A stretch of 64,000 nucleotides of DNA, taken from the NCBI GenBank assembly GCA_009996615.1, contig JAACZU010000002.1, positions 144,045 through 208,044 on the forward strand, written 5' to 3'. The translations under genes and the position numbers were made by a program. The notes beneath the pieces are model-generated. The model had not been told where the DNA came from and did no database searches. It saw only the letters and a program-made list of their open reading frames with translations. Source of the stretch: Rhodanobacteraceae bacterium (GTDB taxonomy: Bacteria; Pseudomonadota; Gammaproteobacteria; Xanthomonadales; Rhodanobacteraceae). Positions 1 to 7,878 of this stretch are shown piece by piece (positions within the stretch are counted from its first letter, which is position 1; the number at the start of each line of letters is the position of its first letter).

Positions 1-489
1 GGCCTGCCGGATTTCTCCGATGCGGCGTTGCTGGCCACGCTGGAGGACTGGCTTGCGCCGTACCTGGCCAACAAGCGCCGCCTCGACGCGCTGCAGCCGG
101 CCGAGCTGTCCGAGGCGCTCGCGGCGCGGCTGGATTTCAACCTGCGCCGCGCGCTCGACGAGCAGGCGCCGGTCACGATCAGCGTGCCGAGCGGCCTCGA
201 GCGGCGCATCGCCTACGCCGCCGACGCGCCGCCGGTGCTCGCGGTCAAGCTGCAGGAGCTGTTTGGCCTGGCCGACACGCCGCGCATCGCCAACGGCCGC
301 GTGCCGCTGACGCTGCACCTGCTCTCGCCCGGCGGCAAGCCGGTGCAGGTGACGCAGGACCTGAAGAGCTTCTGGGAGCGCACCTACCCGGAGGTCAAGA
401 AGGAGCTCAAGGGGCGCTATCCAAAGCACCCGTGGCCGGACGACCCATGGACCGCCACGCCCACGCACCGCGCCAAGCCGCGGCGCTGA
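1..489 (+). CDS. hrpB: ATP-dependent helicase HrpB, C-terminal fragment
   Basis: This is the last 162 codons of a DEAH-type helicase; the start lies outside the window. The reading frame is open from base 1 to the TGA at 487-489. The ending carries the characteristic HrpB C-terminal sequence, with KPVQVTQDLKSFW followed by GRYPKHPWPDDP and a basic tail. The helicase motor domains are upstream and not visible. HrpB proteins are putative RNA helicases of proteobacteria whose precise cellular role is poorly defined. It is followed by palindromic repeats rather than by a co-transcribed gene. Confidence 0.9.
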   Translation, partial: GLPDFSDAALLATLEDWLAPYLANKRRLDALQPAELSEALAARLDFNLRRALDEQAPVTISVPSGLERRIAYAADAPPVLAVKLQELFGLADTPRIANGRVPLTLHLLSPGGKPVQVTQDLKSFWERTYPEVKKELKGRYPKHPWPDDPWTATPTHRAKPRR

Positions 490-502
490 ACCGCGCGTCC
501 TT

Positions 503-650
503 CGCAGGGTGGGACGCAGTCGCACGTCCTTCGTAGGGTGGGACGCAGCCGCGTAGCGGCGAGTCCCACCATCGGGCGCCACGGTGGGACTCGCCGTGGT
601 CGCGCCCGGCGCCATCGGGCGCCTTCGCGCGGCTGTGTCCCACCCTACGG
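503..650. repeat. Interspersed palindromic repeat family R1, copy a
   Basis: A left arm at 533-570 (GTAGGGTGGGACGCAGCCGC, then AGCGGCGAGTCCCACC) is followed by an inverted right arm at 583-650 that ends in GTCCCACCCTAC. An extra half copy begins near 503. The same unit recurs at 6727, 17088, 17207 and 47221, always between genes. The pair of inverted palindromes resembles REP/REPIN elements. It probably folds into a long hairpin after hrpB. No transposase of the RAYT type is present in the window. Confidence 0.85.
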
Positions 651-724
651 GGCGCGGCCGATGCCGTGGGCCTTCGGTACCGGACGCCGCCCGCCGGGGC
701 GCGGAGTAGACTGGCAGGCCCAAC

Positions 725-1732
725 GTGCCAGATCGCGGCATCGCGATGTTCGACTGGCCAGCCACGGCGTGGGCGAGCGCGGTGTCGTTCCTCGCCCACC
801 ATGCGATCGCGCCGCTGCTCGCGTTCGCGCACCTGGACCGCGTCGGCGACGACGCGGACGAGATCGCGCAGTACCTGCTGATCGGCCTCGTGCAGGTCGC
901 GATCATCGCCGGCGTGTTCCGACCGATGGAGAGCCTGCGCCCGCTCGAGCGCTGGACCGACCGGCGCGCGACGCGGATCGACCGCACCTACACGTTCCTC
1001 AAGCTGTTCGGGCTGATCCCGCTGTTCGCCTACGTCGCGCTGCCGCTGCTGGGCCACCTGTTGGGTGCGACGGACGCGGACGCGGCGGCGGCGCCGCTGC
1101 AGCTCGACGTGTGGCTGCCGTGGCTGCGGCCGCATCCGCTGCTGCTGTTCTTCGTCTACTTGGCGATCACCGACTTCGTCTACTACGCGATCCACCGCCT
1201 GCAGCACGCGCTGCCGTGGTGGTGGGCGCTGCACAGCCTGCATCACAGCCAGCGCCAGATCAGCTGCTGGTCGAACGATCGCGACAGCATCCTCGACGAC
1301 CTGTTCGAGGCCTCGATCGTCGCCGGCGTCGCGCACCTGATCGGCGTCGCGCCGGTCGAGTACGCGCTGCTGGTGCTGCTCGGCGAGCTGCTGCAGAACT
1401 TGTCGCATGCGAACGTGCGACTGCGCTTCGGCCGCGTGCTCGACAAGCTGCTGGTCGACCCGGCCTACCACCGCCTGCACCACATGCGCGCCGACCGCAC
1501 GCGGCCGGGCCTGGAGAACTGCAACTTCGCGCTGATCTTCCCGCTGTGGGACATCGTGTTCGGCACCGCGCTTTACCGAGAGCCACCGCGGCCATGCGGC
1601 GTCGACGACGCCGGCATCGACGCCGACAACACGCTCGGCCTGCCGGGCCAGCAGTGGGCCGCGCTGCGCCGCTTCGCGCACGCACTCACGCGCGGCCCGC
1701 GTGCGCCAGCGCGTCCGGACCCGCGCGGCTGA
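725..1732 (+). CDS. Sterol desaturase / fatty acid hydroxylase family membrane protein
   Basis: An integral membrane di-iron enzyme that probably hydroxylates or desaturates a lipid. The substrate cannot be read from sequence. The three histidine clusters of the family are present: HRLQH at residues 157-161, HSLHH at 170-174 and HRLHH at 249-253. Hydrophobic segments lie before the first cluster and between the second and third. The GTG at 725 gives 335 residues. The ATG at 746 is a reasonable alternative, and neither start has a strong ribosome binding site. It precedes the MotA/OmpA-like pair by 90 bases, but nothing shows a functional link. Confidence 0.85.
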   Translation: MPDRGIAMFDWPATAWASAVSFLAHHAIAPLLAFAHLDRVGDDADEIAQYLLIGLVQVAIIAGVFRPMESLRPLERWTDRRATRIDRTYTFLKLFGLIPLFAYVALPLLGHLLGATDADAAAAPLQLDVWLPWLRPHPLLLFFVYLAITDFVYYAIHRLQHALPWWWALHSLHHSQRQISCWSNDRDSILDDLFEASIVAGVAHLIGVAPVEYALLVLLGELLQNLSHANVRLRFGRVLDKLLVDPAYHRLHHMRADRTRPGLENCNFALIFPLWDIVFGTALYREPPRPCGVDDAGIDADNTLGLPGQQWAALRRFAHALTRGPRAPARPDPRG

Positions 1733-1822
1733 ACCGGCGTCGCGCGTGCTTGGGGTATAACGGAACCCTGCGCGACCGCCGCGGTCGCACAGGCCTGTAC
1801 CGTCACCGAAGGTCCGCCCCCG

Positions 1823-2914
1823 ATGAGCAACCCGCACCGTGTCCTGCCCTGGATGATCGCGTTCCTGATCGCCGTCGGCTCGCTGGGTGCGCTGGTCGCG
1901 CCGCGCCTGGCAGCGATCTTCGCGGCCAATCCGTTCTTCAACGGCGTGATCCTCGCCGTGCTCGCCGCCGGCGTGATCGTGAACCTGCGCCAGGTGCTGC
2001 TGCTCGGGCGCGAGGTCGCCTGGATCGAGGCCTTCAAGCGCTCGAACCCGGACCAGCGCCCGCCCGGCCGGCCGCGCCTGCTTGCGCCGATGGCACGCAT
2101 GCTCGACGGCCGCGAGCGCGGCCGCGCCGCGCTGTCGGCGCCGTCGCTGCGCACGATCCTCGACAGCGTGCAGTCGCGGCTGGAGGAATCGCGCGACCTG
2201 TCGCGCTACCTGATTGGCCTGGCCATCTTCCTCGGCCTGCTCGGCACGTTCTGGGGCCTCTTGGTCACGATCCGCTCGGTGTCGGACATCATCGGCACGC
2301 TGAACGTCGGCAACGACGCGGTGACGATGTTCGGCGCGCTGAAGGAGAACCTGAAGGAACCGCTCGGCGGCATGTCGACGAGCTTCTCGACCTCGCTGTT
2401 CGGCCTGGCCAGTTCGCTCGTGATCGGCTTCCTCGACCTGCAGGCCGGGCACGCGCAGAACCGCTTCTACAACGGCCTGGAGGAATGGCTGTCGGGCATG
2501 ACGCGGCTGGCTTCGGGCAGCGCGCTGGAAGCCGACGCGTCGGTGCCGGCCTACGTGCAGGCGCTGCTCGAGCAGACCGCCGACGGCCTCGAGCGCATGC
2601 AGCGCGCGATCGTCGAGAACGAACGCGAGCGCCACGGCACCAACCAGCAGCTCGGCGAGCTCGGCACACAGCTCGGCCGCCTCGCCGACCTGCTCGGCCG
2701 CGACGCACGCGAGCGCCAGGCGGCGGCCGCGGTGCAGGATGAGCTCAAGGGCGTGCTGCGCCAGCTCGCCCAGCAGCCGCGCCCGGCCGAGTCGGTCTCC
2801 GACGAGCTGCGCGCCGAACTGCGCCTGCTCTCGCGCACGATCGCCGTCGCACTCGACGGCCAGCGCCCGCGCGCGCCGGCGCCGATGGTCGCCGAGCGCG
2901 AGCCGCGGCTGTGA
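1823..2914 (+). CDS. MotA/ExbB-like proton channel subunit
   Basis: A 363-residue membrane protein with about four transmembrane segments, near residues 10-26, 37-54, 130-152 and 190-210. The third segment (LIGLAIFLGLLGTFWGLLVTI) has the MotA/TolQ/ExbB style. A long hydrophilic, partly helical C-terminal region follows. Such proteins form the channel of proton-driven motors together with a MotB/OmpA-like partner, and that partner is encoded next at 3078. There are no flagellar genes nearby, so this is not the flagellar stator. ZorA of the Zorya defence system is a relative in architecture, but the other Zorya genes are absent. The specific role is unknown. Confidence 0.8.
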   Translation: MSNPHRVLPWMIAFLIAVGSLGALVAPRLAAIFAANPFFNGVILAVLAAGVIVNLRQVLLLGREVAWIEAFKRSNPDQRPPGRPRLLAPMARMLDGRERGRAALSAPSLRTILDSVQSRLEESRDLSRYLIGLAIFLGLLGTFWGLLVTIRSVSDIIGTLNVGNDAVTMFGALKENLKEPLGGMSTSFSTSLFGLASSLVIGFLDLQAGHAQNRFYNGLEEWLSGMTRLASGSALEADASVPAYVQALLEQTADGLERMQRAIVENERERHGTNQQLGELGTQLGRLADLLGRDARERQAAAAVQDELKGVLRQLAQQPRPAESVSDELRAELRLLSRTIAVALDGQRPRAPAPMVAEREPRL

Positions 2915-2947
2915 GGGGCGCGATGTTTGTGTTGGGTCGCTCGGAAC

Positions 2948-3042
2948 ACCATCCCCACCCAAACCCTCCCCTTGAAGGGGAGGGCTTCAAAGCGCGCCTT
3001 TCTTTAGCCCTCCCCTTCAAGGGGAGGGTTGGGAGGGGATGG
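2948..3042. repeat. Interspersed repeat family R3, inverted pair
   Basis: Two copies of a C-rich/G-rich palindrome face each other. The left copy at 2948-2985 reads ACCATCCCCACCC then CCCTCCCCTTGAAGGGGAGGG. The right copy at 3005-3042 is its reverse complement with small changes. The core CTCCCCTTCAAGGGGAG is itself a perfect palindrome. Single copies occur at 22311 and 23605. It lies between the two genes of the MotA/OmpA-like pair, so a shared mRNA would carry a strong hairpin there. Confidence 0.85.
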
Positions 3043-3077
3043 GTTTGCTCGTCGGCCTCCCCGAAGGGGATCCGCGC

Positions 3078-4163
3078 ATGAGCACCCTGCGCCGCCGCCG
3101 TGGCGCGTTCGACATCTGGCCCGGCTTCGTCGACGCGCTGACCTCGCTGGTCATGGTCATGATCTTCGTGCTGCTGATCTTCGCGATCGGCCAGTTCGTG
3201 CTGTCGGATACGTTGTCGGGCAAGAACCGCGCGCTCGATGCACTGAACGCGCGCGTGGCCGAGCTGGCGAAGACGCTGTCGCTGGCGCAGGATGACAAGC
3301 ACGCGCTCGACGCGAAGGTCGCCGAGCTGTCCGCCTCGCTCGGCCAGGCCAGCAGCGAGCGCGATGCGCTCAAGGGCCAGCTCGACACGGCCACGAGCGA
3401 AGCGTCGAAGCTCGCCGCCGACATCGCCGCATTGAACGCACTGAAGCAGCAGCTCGAGGCCGAGGTCGCACGCCTCGGTGCCGAGCTCGACGGCTCGAAG
3501 CAGGACCTGGTCAAGCAGACCGCGCTGACCTCGGCCGCCGCCGCGCAGACGGAGCTCTTGAACCGCCAGCTCGCCGCGCTGAACGAGCAGCTCGGCAAGA
3601 TCCAGGCCGCGCTCGATATCGCCAACCAGGACGTCAAGGCCAAGGACGCGAAGATCGCCGACCTCGGCAAGCAGCTCAACCTCGCGCTCGCGCACAAGGT
3701 GGGCGAACTCGAGCGCTACCGCTCGGAGTTCTTCGGCAAGCTGCGCGCCGCGCTCGGCGACCGCAGCGACATCCGCATCGTCGGCGACCGCTTCGTGCTG
3801 CCGACCGACATCCTGTTCGACACCGGCTCGGCCGACCTTGGCGCCGACGCGCAGGCGCGCCTGGCGCGGCTGGCCGACACCGTGCGCGAGGTCGCCGCGG
3901 AGATCCCGTCGAGCATCGACTGGGTGCTGCGCATCGACGGCCACACCGACAAGCGCCCGATCAATACGCCGCGCTTTCCGTCTAACTGGGAGCTGTCGAC
4001 CGCGCGCGCGGTCGCGATCGTGAAATACCTCGTCGTGCAGGGCATCCCGGCGCACCGGCTGTCGGCGAACGGCTTCGGCGAGTTCCAGCCGCTCGACGGC
4101 ACCGACACGGCCGAGGCATGGGCGAAGAACCGGCGCATCGAGATCCAGCTGACGAATCGGTGA
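3078..4163 (+). CDS. MotB-like OmpA-domain protein
   Basis: A 361-residue protein with one N-terminal membrane anchor (residues about 17-41, VDALTSLVMVMIFVLLIFAI), a long alpha-helical coiled-coil region of about 170 residues rich in Ala, Leu and Lys, and a C-terminal OmpA/MotB peptidoglycan-binding domain. The domain shows IDGHTDKRPI, NWELSTARA and the closing NRRIEIQL. It is the expected partner of the upstream MotA-like protein, with the coiled coil spanning the periplasm to the cell wall. The ATG at 3078 is chosen because AAGGGGA lies just upstream. The in-frame start at 3039 would lie in a repeat. The biological role is unknown. Confidence 0.85.
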   Translation: MSTLRRRRGAFDIWPGFVDALTSLVMVMIFVLLIFAIGQFVLSDTLSGKNRALDALNARVAELAKTLSLAQDDKHALDAKVAELSASLGQASSERDALKGQLDTATSEASKLAADIAALNALKQQLEAEVARLGAELDGSKQDLVKQTALTSAAAAQTELLNRQLAALNEQLGKIQAALDIANQDVKAKDAKIADLGKQLNLALAHKVGELERYRSEFFGKLRAALGDRSDIRIVGDRFVLPTDILFDTGSADLGADAQARLARLADTVREVAAEIPSSIDWVLRIDGHTDKRPINTPRFPSNWELSTARAVAIVKYLVVQGIPAHRLSANGFGEFQPLDGTDTAEAWAKNRRIEIQLTNR

Positions 4164-4165
4164 GT

Positions 4166-4328
4166 CTAGGGACTAGGGACTAGGGACTAGGGACTAGGGG
4201 CGAGGGGCGAGGGCGCGGCAACCGCAGCGTTCGCATGAAGTTGCCGCGTGATCCGTTTCGGCCCTTTGTAGCGCCGTCGCGTACTGGGCTCGGTTGCCGA
4301 TCTTGGCGCCCTCGCCCCTAACCCCTAG
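4166..4328. repeat. Heptamer tandem repeat with distant inverted partner
   Basis: After the OmpA-like gene the unit GGGACTA is repeated about four times (4166-4199). A G-rich tail, CTAGGGGCGAGGGGCGAGGGCG (4194-4215 read in two parts), has an inverted near-copy at 4307-4328. That right copy overlaps the stop codon of the convergent DMT transporter gene. The two arms match at about 19 of 22 positions and could form one large hairpin serving as a shared 3-prime end. Confidence 0.7.
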
Positions 4329-5215
4329 CCCCTGCTTCTCTGACTCACGACCACGCTGCCGAGGATCAGCGTGCCGGCGACCAGCATCGTCGGCGTCGGC
4401 GCCTCGCCGAGCAGCAGCCAGCCCCAGGCGACGCCGAACAGCGGGACCAGGTACGTGCAGGTCGACGCGCGCGCGGCGCCGACGCGCTGGATCAGGCGGA
4501 AGTAGAACGCGTAGGCGATGCCGGTGCAGAGCATGCCGAGCGCGAGCGCGCTGAGCCACGACGCTTGCGGGATCGGCGTGGCCGGCCAGCTCAGCGCGGC
4601 CAGCGGCGCCAGCAGCACGGCGGCGCTGCCGAGCGTGCCGGCGACAGCGGCCAGCGGCGGCACGTCGGCCAGCCAGCGCTTGGTGAAATTCGCCGAAAAG
4701 CCATAGCACAACGAGGCCAGCGTGCCGGCCAGCGCGGCCGCGGCGACGTTGTCGCCGGCGGTCTTGCCGCTCATCAGCACGATCACGCCGACGAAGCCGA
4801 CCAGCATCGCCAGCGCGCGCGTGCGGCCGATGCGCTCGCGGTAGAGCGCGAAGCCGACCAGCGCGGTGAACAGCACGGTCAGGCTGTTCGCGATCGCGCC
4901 GATGCCGGCCGGCGCGCGCTCGGCGCCCCACGCGAACAGCGAGAACGGGATCGCCGAGTTCAGCACGCCGACGACCGCGAAGCGCCACGCGTGCCCGCGC
5001 TTGAGCTGCGCGCGGGCGCGCCACAGGAACGGCAGCAGGATCAGCGCACCGAGCACGATGCGCACCTCGACCAGCGCGAACGGACCGAAGTCGGCCGCGG
5101 CCACGCGCATGAACAGGAACGAGCCGCCCCAGATCGCGCCGAGCGCGACCAGTTCGAACGGCGTCCATAGGTCGCGCACGGCCGGCGCGAGCGTTTCGGT
5201 TTGCAGCTGGGTCAT
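4325..5215 (-). CDS. DMT-superfamily (EamA) transporter
   Basis: A 296-residue inner-membrane permease with ten predicted transmembrane segments arranged as two EamA repeats, the usual drug/metabolite transporter form. The signature opening WTPFELVALGAIWGGSFLF and the second-half LASLCYGFSANF support the family. Family members export metabolites, amino acids or drugs; the substrate cannot be predicted here. The gene ends inside a repeat shared with the convergent gene, so its last residues (SRG) come from the repeat. It stands alone, with 96 bases to the next gene upstream. Confidence 0.85.
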   Translation of the reverse strand: MTQLQTETLAPAVRDLWTPFELVALGAIWGGSFLFMRVAAADFGPFALVEVRIVLGALILLPFLWRARAQLKRGHAWRFAVVGVLNSAIPFSLFAWGAERAPAGIGAIANSLTVLFTALVGFALYRERIGRTRALAMLVGFVGVIVLMSGKTAGDNVAAAALAGTLASLCYGFSANFTKRWLADVPPLAAVAGTLGSAAVLLAPLAALSWPATPIPQASWLSALALGMLCTGIAYAFYFRLIQRVGAARASTCTYLVPLFGVAWGWLLLGEAPTPTMLVAGTLILGSVVVSQRSRG

Positions 5216-5311
5216 GGGTCTTCCTCGTGCGGCCCGCTGGCCGCAGTGAACAAATGATCGCGCCGGACGCGCGGCGCGTGTGGCCGTTTTCGGCTGTGGA
5301 ACCTTGATGGG

Positions 5312-6055
5312 CTAGACGCGCCCGCAGCGCAGATGGAAATCCCAGCGCACCGCGCGCGGCGCGGCCGCGTCGCCCCAGGCCGCGCGCAGGTCGGCCTCGA
5401 CCAGCGCGACCGGGTCGACGCCGGTGGCCTTCAGGTAGCGCTGCGAAGCCGACCACGAGCGCAGGTAGGCGAGGAACTGCGCGAGGGTCCAGTGCATGCA
5501 CAGCTCGAAGCGCGGCGGCGCGAGCTCTTCGAACGGGAATGGCAGCGTGCGGTAGCCGGACTCGACGTGGTCGCGCTCGGGCAGCCAGTACGGCCCAGTC
5601 AGGTCGACGTAGAGCCGGTGCTTGACCGCGTCGACGGCGGCGTCGACGCGGCAGTCGGCATAGCTCCACGCCGCGATCAGGCCGCCCGGCTTCAGCACGC
5701 GGCGCACCTCGGCGTAGAAACGTGGATGGTCGAACCAGTGCAGCGCCTGCGCGACCGTGACGAGGTCGGCGCTGGCGTCGGGCAGCGCGCACTGCTCGGC
5801 CGGCTCGACGCGATAGTCGATGTTCGCGCGCGCATCGGCATTGGCGATCTGCTGCGCGCTCGGGTCGCTCGCGTGCACCTGCGCGAAGCGCGCGGCCAGC
5901 GCGCGGCTGGCCTGGCCGTTGCCGCAACCGGCGTCCCAGGCAAGCGCGCGGCCCGGCGCGGCGGCGGCGAGCCAGTCGAACAGCGCATCGGGATAGTGCG
6001 GGCGCGCCTCGCGATAGACCGCGGCGTGGCCGGAAAAGTGGTCCTTGAAGGTCAT
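5312..6055 (-). CDS. Class I SAM-dependent methyltransferase
   Basis: A 247-residue soluble protein with the Rossmann-type methyltransferase fold. Motif I is DAGCGNGQAS at residues 41-50, followed by the acidic motif VHASDPS and the LVTVAQALHWF segment. The HWFDHPRFYAEVRRVLKPGG block is typical of the YcgJ/UbiE-like general methyltransferase family. The substrate is unknown. The start at 6055 begins MTFKDHFSGHAAVYREARP, a conserved family opening. It is followed after 70 bases by rluE on the opposite end, in convergent order with nothing obvious shared. Confidence 0.85.
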   Translation of the reverse strand: MTFKDHFSGHAAVYREARPHYPDALFDWLAAAAPGRALAWDAGCGNGQASRALAARFAQVHASDPSAQQIANADARANIDYRVEPAEQCALPDASADLVTVAQALHWFDHPRFYAEVRRVLKPGGLIAAWSYADCRVDAAVDAVKHRLYVDLTGPYWLPERDHVESGYRTLPFPFEELAPPRFELCMHWTLAQFLAYLRSWSASQRYLKATGVDPVALVEADLRAAWGDAAAPRAVRWDFHLRCGRV

Positions 6056-6125
6056 GCGATCGGGCGCGGCCGGAAGAACGGTGCGCGATTCTATGCCGGC
6101 GGCGGCGCCACCGCCGTGACGGCCT

Positions 6126-6683
6126 TCAGCGACGCGCCGGCGCCGCGACCATGCGCGTTTCGCCTGGCGCGAGGTCGTCCAGCGCGTACGGACCGATCCG
6201 TTCGCGCACCAGCCGCAGCGTCGGCAGGCCGACTGCGGCGGTCATGCGCCGCACCTGGCGGTTGCGGCCCTCGCGGAGCGTCAGGCGCAGCCACGCGTCC
6301 GGCACGCTCTTGCGAAAGCGCACCGGTGGATCGCGCGGCCACAGCCAGTCCGGCGCGGCGGCGAGCGCCTCGACCTCGGCTGGCAACGTCGGGCCATCGT
6401 TGAGCACGACGCCACGGCGCAGCGCTTCGAGCGCGGCCGCGTCGGGCGTGCCTTCGACCTGCACGAGGTAGGTCTTGGCCTGCTTGTGGCGCGGATCGGT
6501 CAAGCGGTGCGCGAGCGCGCCGTCGTCGGTCAGCAGCAGCAGGCCTTCGCTGTCGTAGTCGAGCCGTCCAGCCGCATAGACGTCCGGCTGATGGATGAAC
6601 TCCGCCAGCGTGCGCCGCGGCGGATCGCTGCGGTCGGTGAACTGGCACAGCACGCCGAACGGTTTGTTGAACAGCAGCAGCAT
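6126..6683 (-). CDS. rluE: 23S rRNA pseudouridine(2457) synthase RluE
   Basis: Isomerises a uridine of 23S rRNA (U2457 in E. coli). The protein has 185 residues and no S4 domain, like E. coli RluE. The catalytic aspartate is Asp42 in [14 protein letters not shown], and the closing ARG/ARNRQVRR-type motif appears as [18 protein letters not shown] at 6683 opens [15 protein letters not shown], the conserved family start. The frame is open further upstream but runs into a palindromic repeat, so the longer reading is rejected. Confidence 0.92.
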   Translation of the reverse strand: MLLLFNKPFGVLCQFTDRSDPPRRTLAEFIHQPDVYAAGRLDYDSEGLLLLTDDGALAHRLTDPRHKQAKTYLVQVEGTPDAAALEALRRGVVLNDGPTLPAEVEALAAAPDWLWPRDPPVRFRKSVPDAWLRLTLREGRNRQVRRMTAAVGLPTLRLVRERIGPYALDDLAPGETRMVAAPARR

Positions 6684-6726
6684 GGGGAAGGTAACGATGA
6701 AGCCGTTGCGGCCGGCAAGGACAGAC

Positions 6727-6809
6727 GTAGGGTGGGCCGCAGCGCCGCAGGCGCGAGTCCCACCAATGCGCGGTGGGACTCGCCGCGATGCGGCTGCGTC
6801 CCATCCTAC
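6727..6809. repeat. Interspersed palindromic repeat family R1, copy b
   Basis: Two inverted arms, GTAGGGTGGGCCGCAGC... at 6727 and ...GCTGCGTCCCATCCTAC ending at 6809, lie upstream of rluE. The internal GAGTCCCACC/GGTGGGACTC pair is the same as in copies near 533 and 17207. No gene is present in this gap. Confidence 0.85.
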
Positions 6810-6842
6810 CCAATGCGCTGCGGATGCGGCTCTCACCCCAGC

Positions 6843-6875
6843 CTCTCCCCCGACGCTGAAGCGGTCGGGGGAGAG
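6843..6875. terminator. Hairpin after the methyltransferase-like lipoprotein gene
   Basis: A perfect 12-bp stem, CTCTCCCCCGAC with GTCGGGGGAGAG, and a 9-base loop. It starts 8 bases beyond the stop codon of the minus-strand gene at 6884-7822. No T-run follows, so it may act as an mRNA-stabilising hairpin or a weak terminator. Confidence 0.55.
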
Positions 6876-6883
6876 CGGAAACA

Positions 6884-7822
6884 TCAGCCGCCCGACGGCT
6901 GCTCGTTCTGCTGGTCGGCGTTCTGCTTGAAGATCTCGTCGGCCCTGGGCTTTTCGAACTTCAGCGTCATGCGGTCGGACTCACCGATCGCGAGGTACTT
7001 GTCCTTGTCCTGCTCGCCGAGCGCGAGCGTCGGCGGCAGCGTCCACACGCCCTTGGCGTAGTCCTTGGTGTCCTTCGGGTTCGCGTTGACCTCGCTCTGC
7101 TCGACCAGCACGAAGCCGGCGTCGGTGGCGAGCTTGACCACGTAGTCCTGCGGCAGGTAGCCGCTGTCGAGGTTCAGCGCGGTGCCGGCGGCGGCGCGGT
7201 GGTCGACCACGCCGAGCGTGCCGCCCGGCTTGAGCACGTCGAAGAACGCCTTGAACATGAGCGGCGCGGTGTCGGCCTTGGCCCAGTTGTGCACGTTGCG
7301 GAACGTCAGCACGGTGTCGGCCGAGCCGGGAGCGCCGAGCACCGGCGCCTTCGGATCGAACTCGACCAGCTTGACGTCGCCGAACGGCGCGGCGTCCTGC
7401 TGCAGCAGCGCGCGGTACTTGTCGTTGTTCTTCTTCGCGTAGTCGGAGCTGGCATCGGCCGCGATCGCGGCGACATAGCTGCCGGTGCCCTTCAGCAGCG
7501 GCGCCAGCACCTCGGTGTACCAGCCGCCGCCGGGCGTGATCTCGATCAGCGTGTCGGTCGGCTTGACGCCGAAGAACTCGAGCGTCTGCTTTGGATGGCG
7601 GTATTCGTCGCGCGCCTTGTTCGCGGCCGAGCGCCAGTCGCCGGCGAGGGCCGCGTCGAGACGGGCCGCGGCCAGGTCGCCGATGCTGTGCGGCGGCGTC
7701 ATTTCGGCCGGCTGGTCGGCCGGCGCGGTGGCCTGCGGATTGGCGGCCGGTGCGGGCGCTTCCGGCCCGCCGCAGGCGGCCAGTGCCACGGCGAACGGCA
7801 ACAGACAGGCAAGCTTCTTCAT
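6884..7822 (-). CDS. Methyltransferase-like lipoprotein (COG4798-type)
   Basis: A 312-residue protein with a lipoprotein signal peptide ending LAAC (Cys17), then a Pro/Ala-rich linker to about residue 45. The remainder resembles the predicted methyltransferases of COG4798, with [18 protein letters not shown] at about 93-110, NVHNWAKA and [17 protein letters not shown]. By sequence it should be anchored facing the periplasm, where S-adenosylmethionine is not expected, so methyl transfer is doubtful despite the fold. The gene follows aceK on the same strand with a 56-base gap. Start at 7822 is supported by GGGAGGGTCGAATC just upstream. Confidence 0.8.
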   Translation of the reverse strand: MKKLACLLPFAVALAACGGPEAPAPAANPQATAPADQPAEMTPPHSIGDLAAARLDAALAGDWRSAANKARDEYRHPKQTLEFFGVKPTDTLIEITPGGGWYTEVLAPLLKGTGSYVAAIAADASSDYAKKNNDKYRALLQQDAAPFGDVKLVEFDPKAPVLGAPGSADTVLTFRNVHNWAKADTAPLMFKAFFDVLKPGGTLGVVDHRAAAGTALNLDSGYLPQDYVVKLATDAGFVLVEQSEVNANPKDTKDYAKGVWTLPPTLALGEQDKDKYLAIGESDRMTLKFEKPRADEIFKQNADQQNEQPSGG

Positions 7823-7878
7823 GATTCGACCCTCCCTTGCTCGATGAATGCAGCGCGCCAGCGTAGCACAGGCGCCGA

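Noticed and set aside
407-2962. An 851-codon open frame on the minus strand
   Set aside because: It runs antisense to two well-supported genes, has Arg/Gln/Glu-rich low-complexity content typical of GC-rich antisense frames and matches no family.
1823-4163. Zorya anti-phage system
   Set aside because: Only a ZorA/ZorB-like pair is present. The following genes are a DMT transporter and a methyltransferase; no helicase or nuclease component exists.
6684-6884. A 67-codon N-terminal extension of RluE
   Set aside because: It is translated from an R1 repeat and a hairpin; the family start [10 protein letters not shown] lies at 6683.
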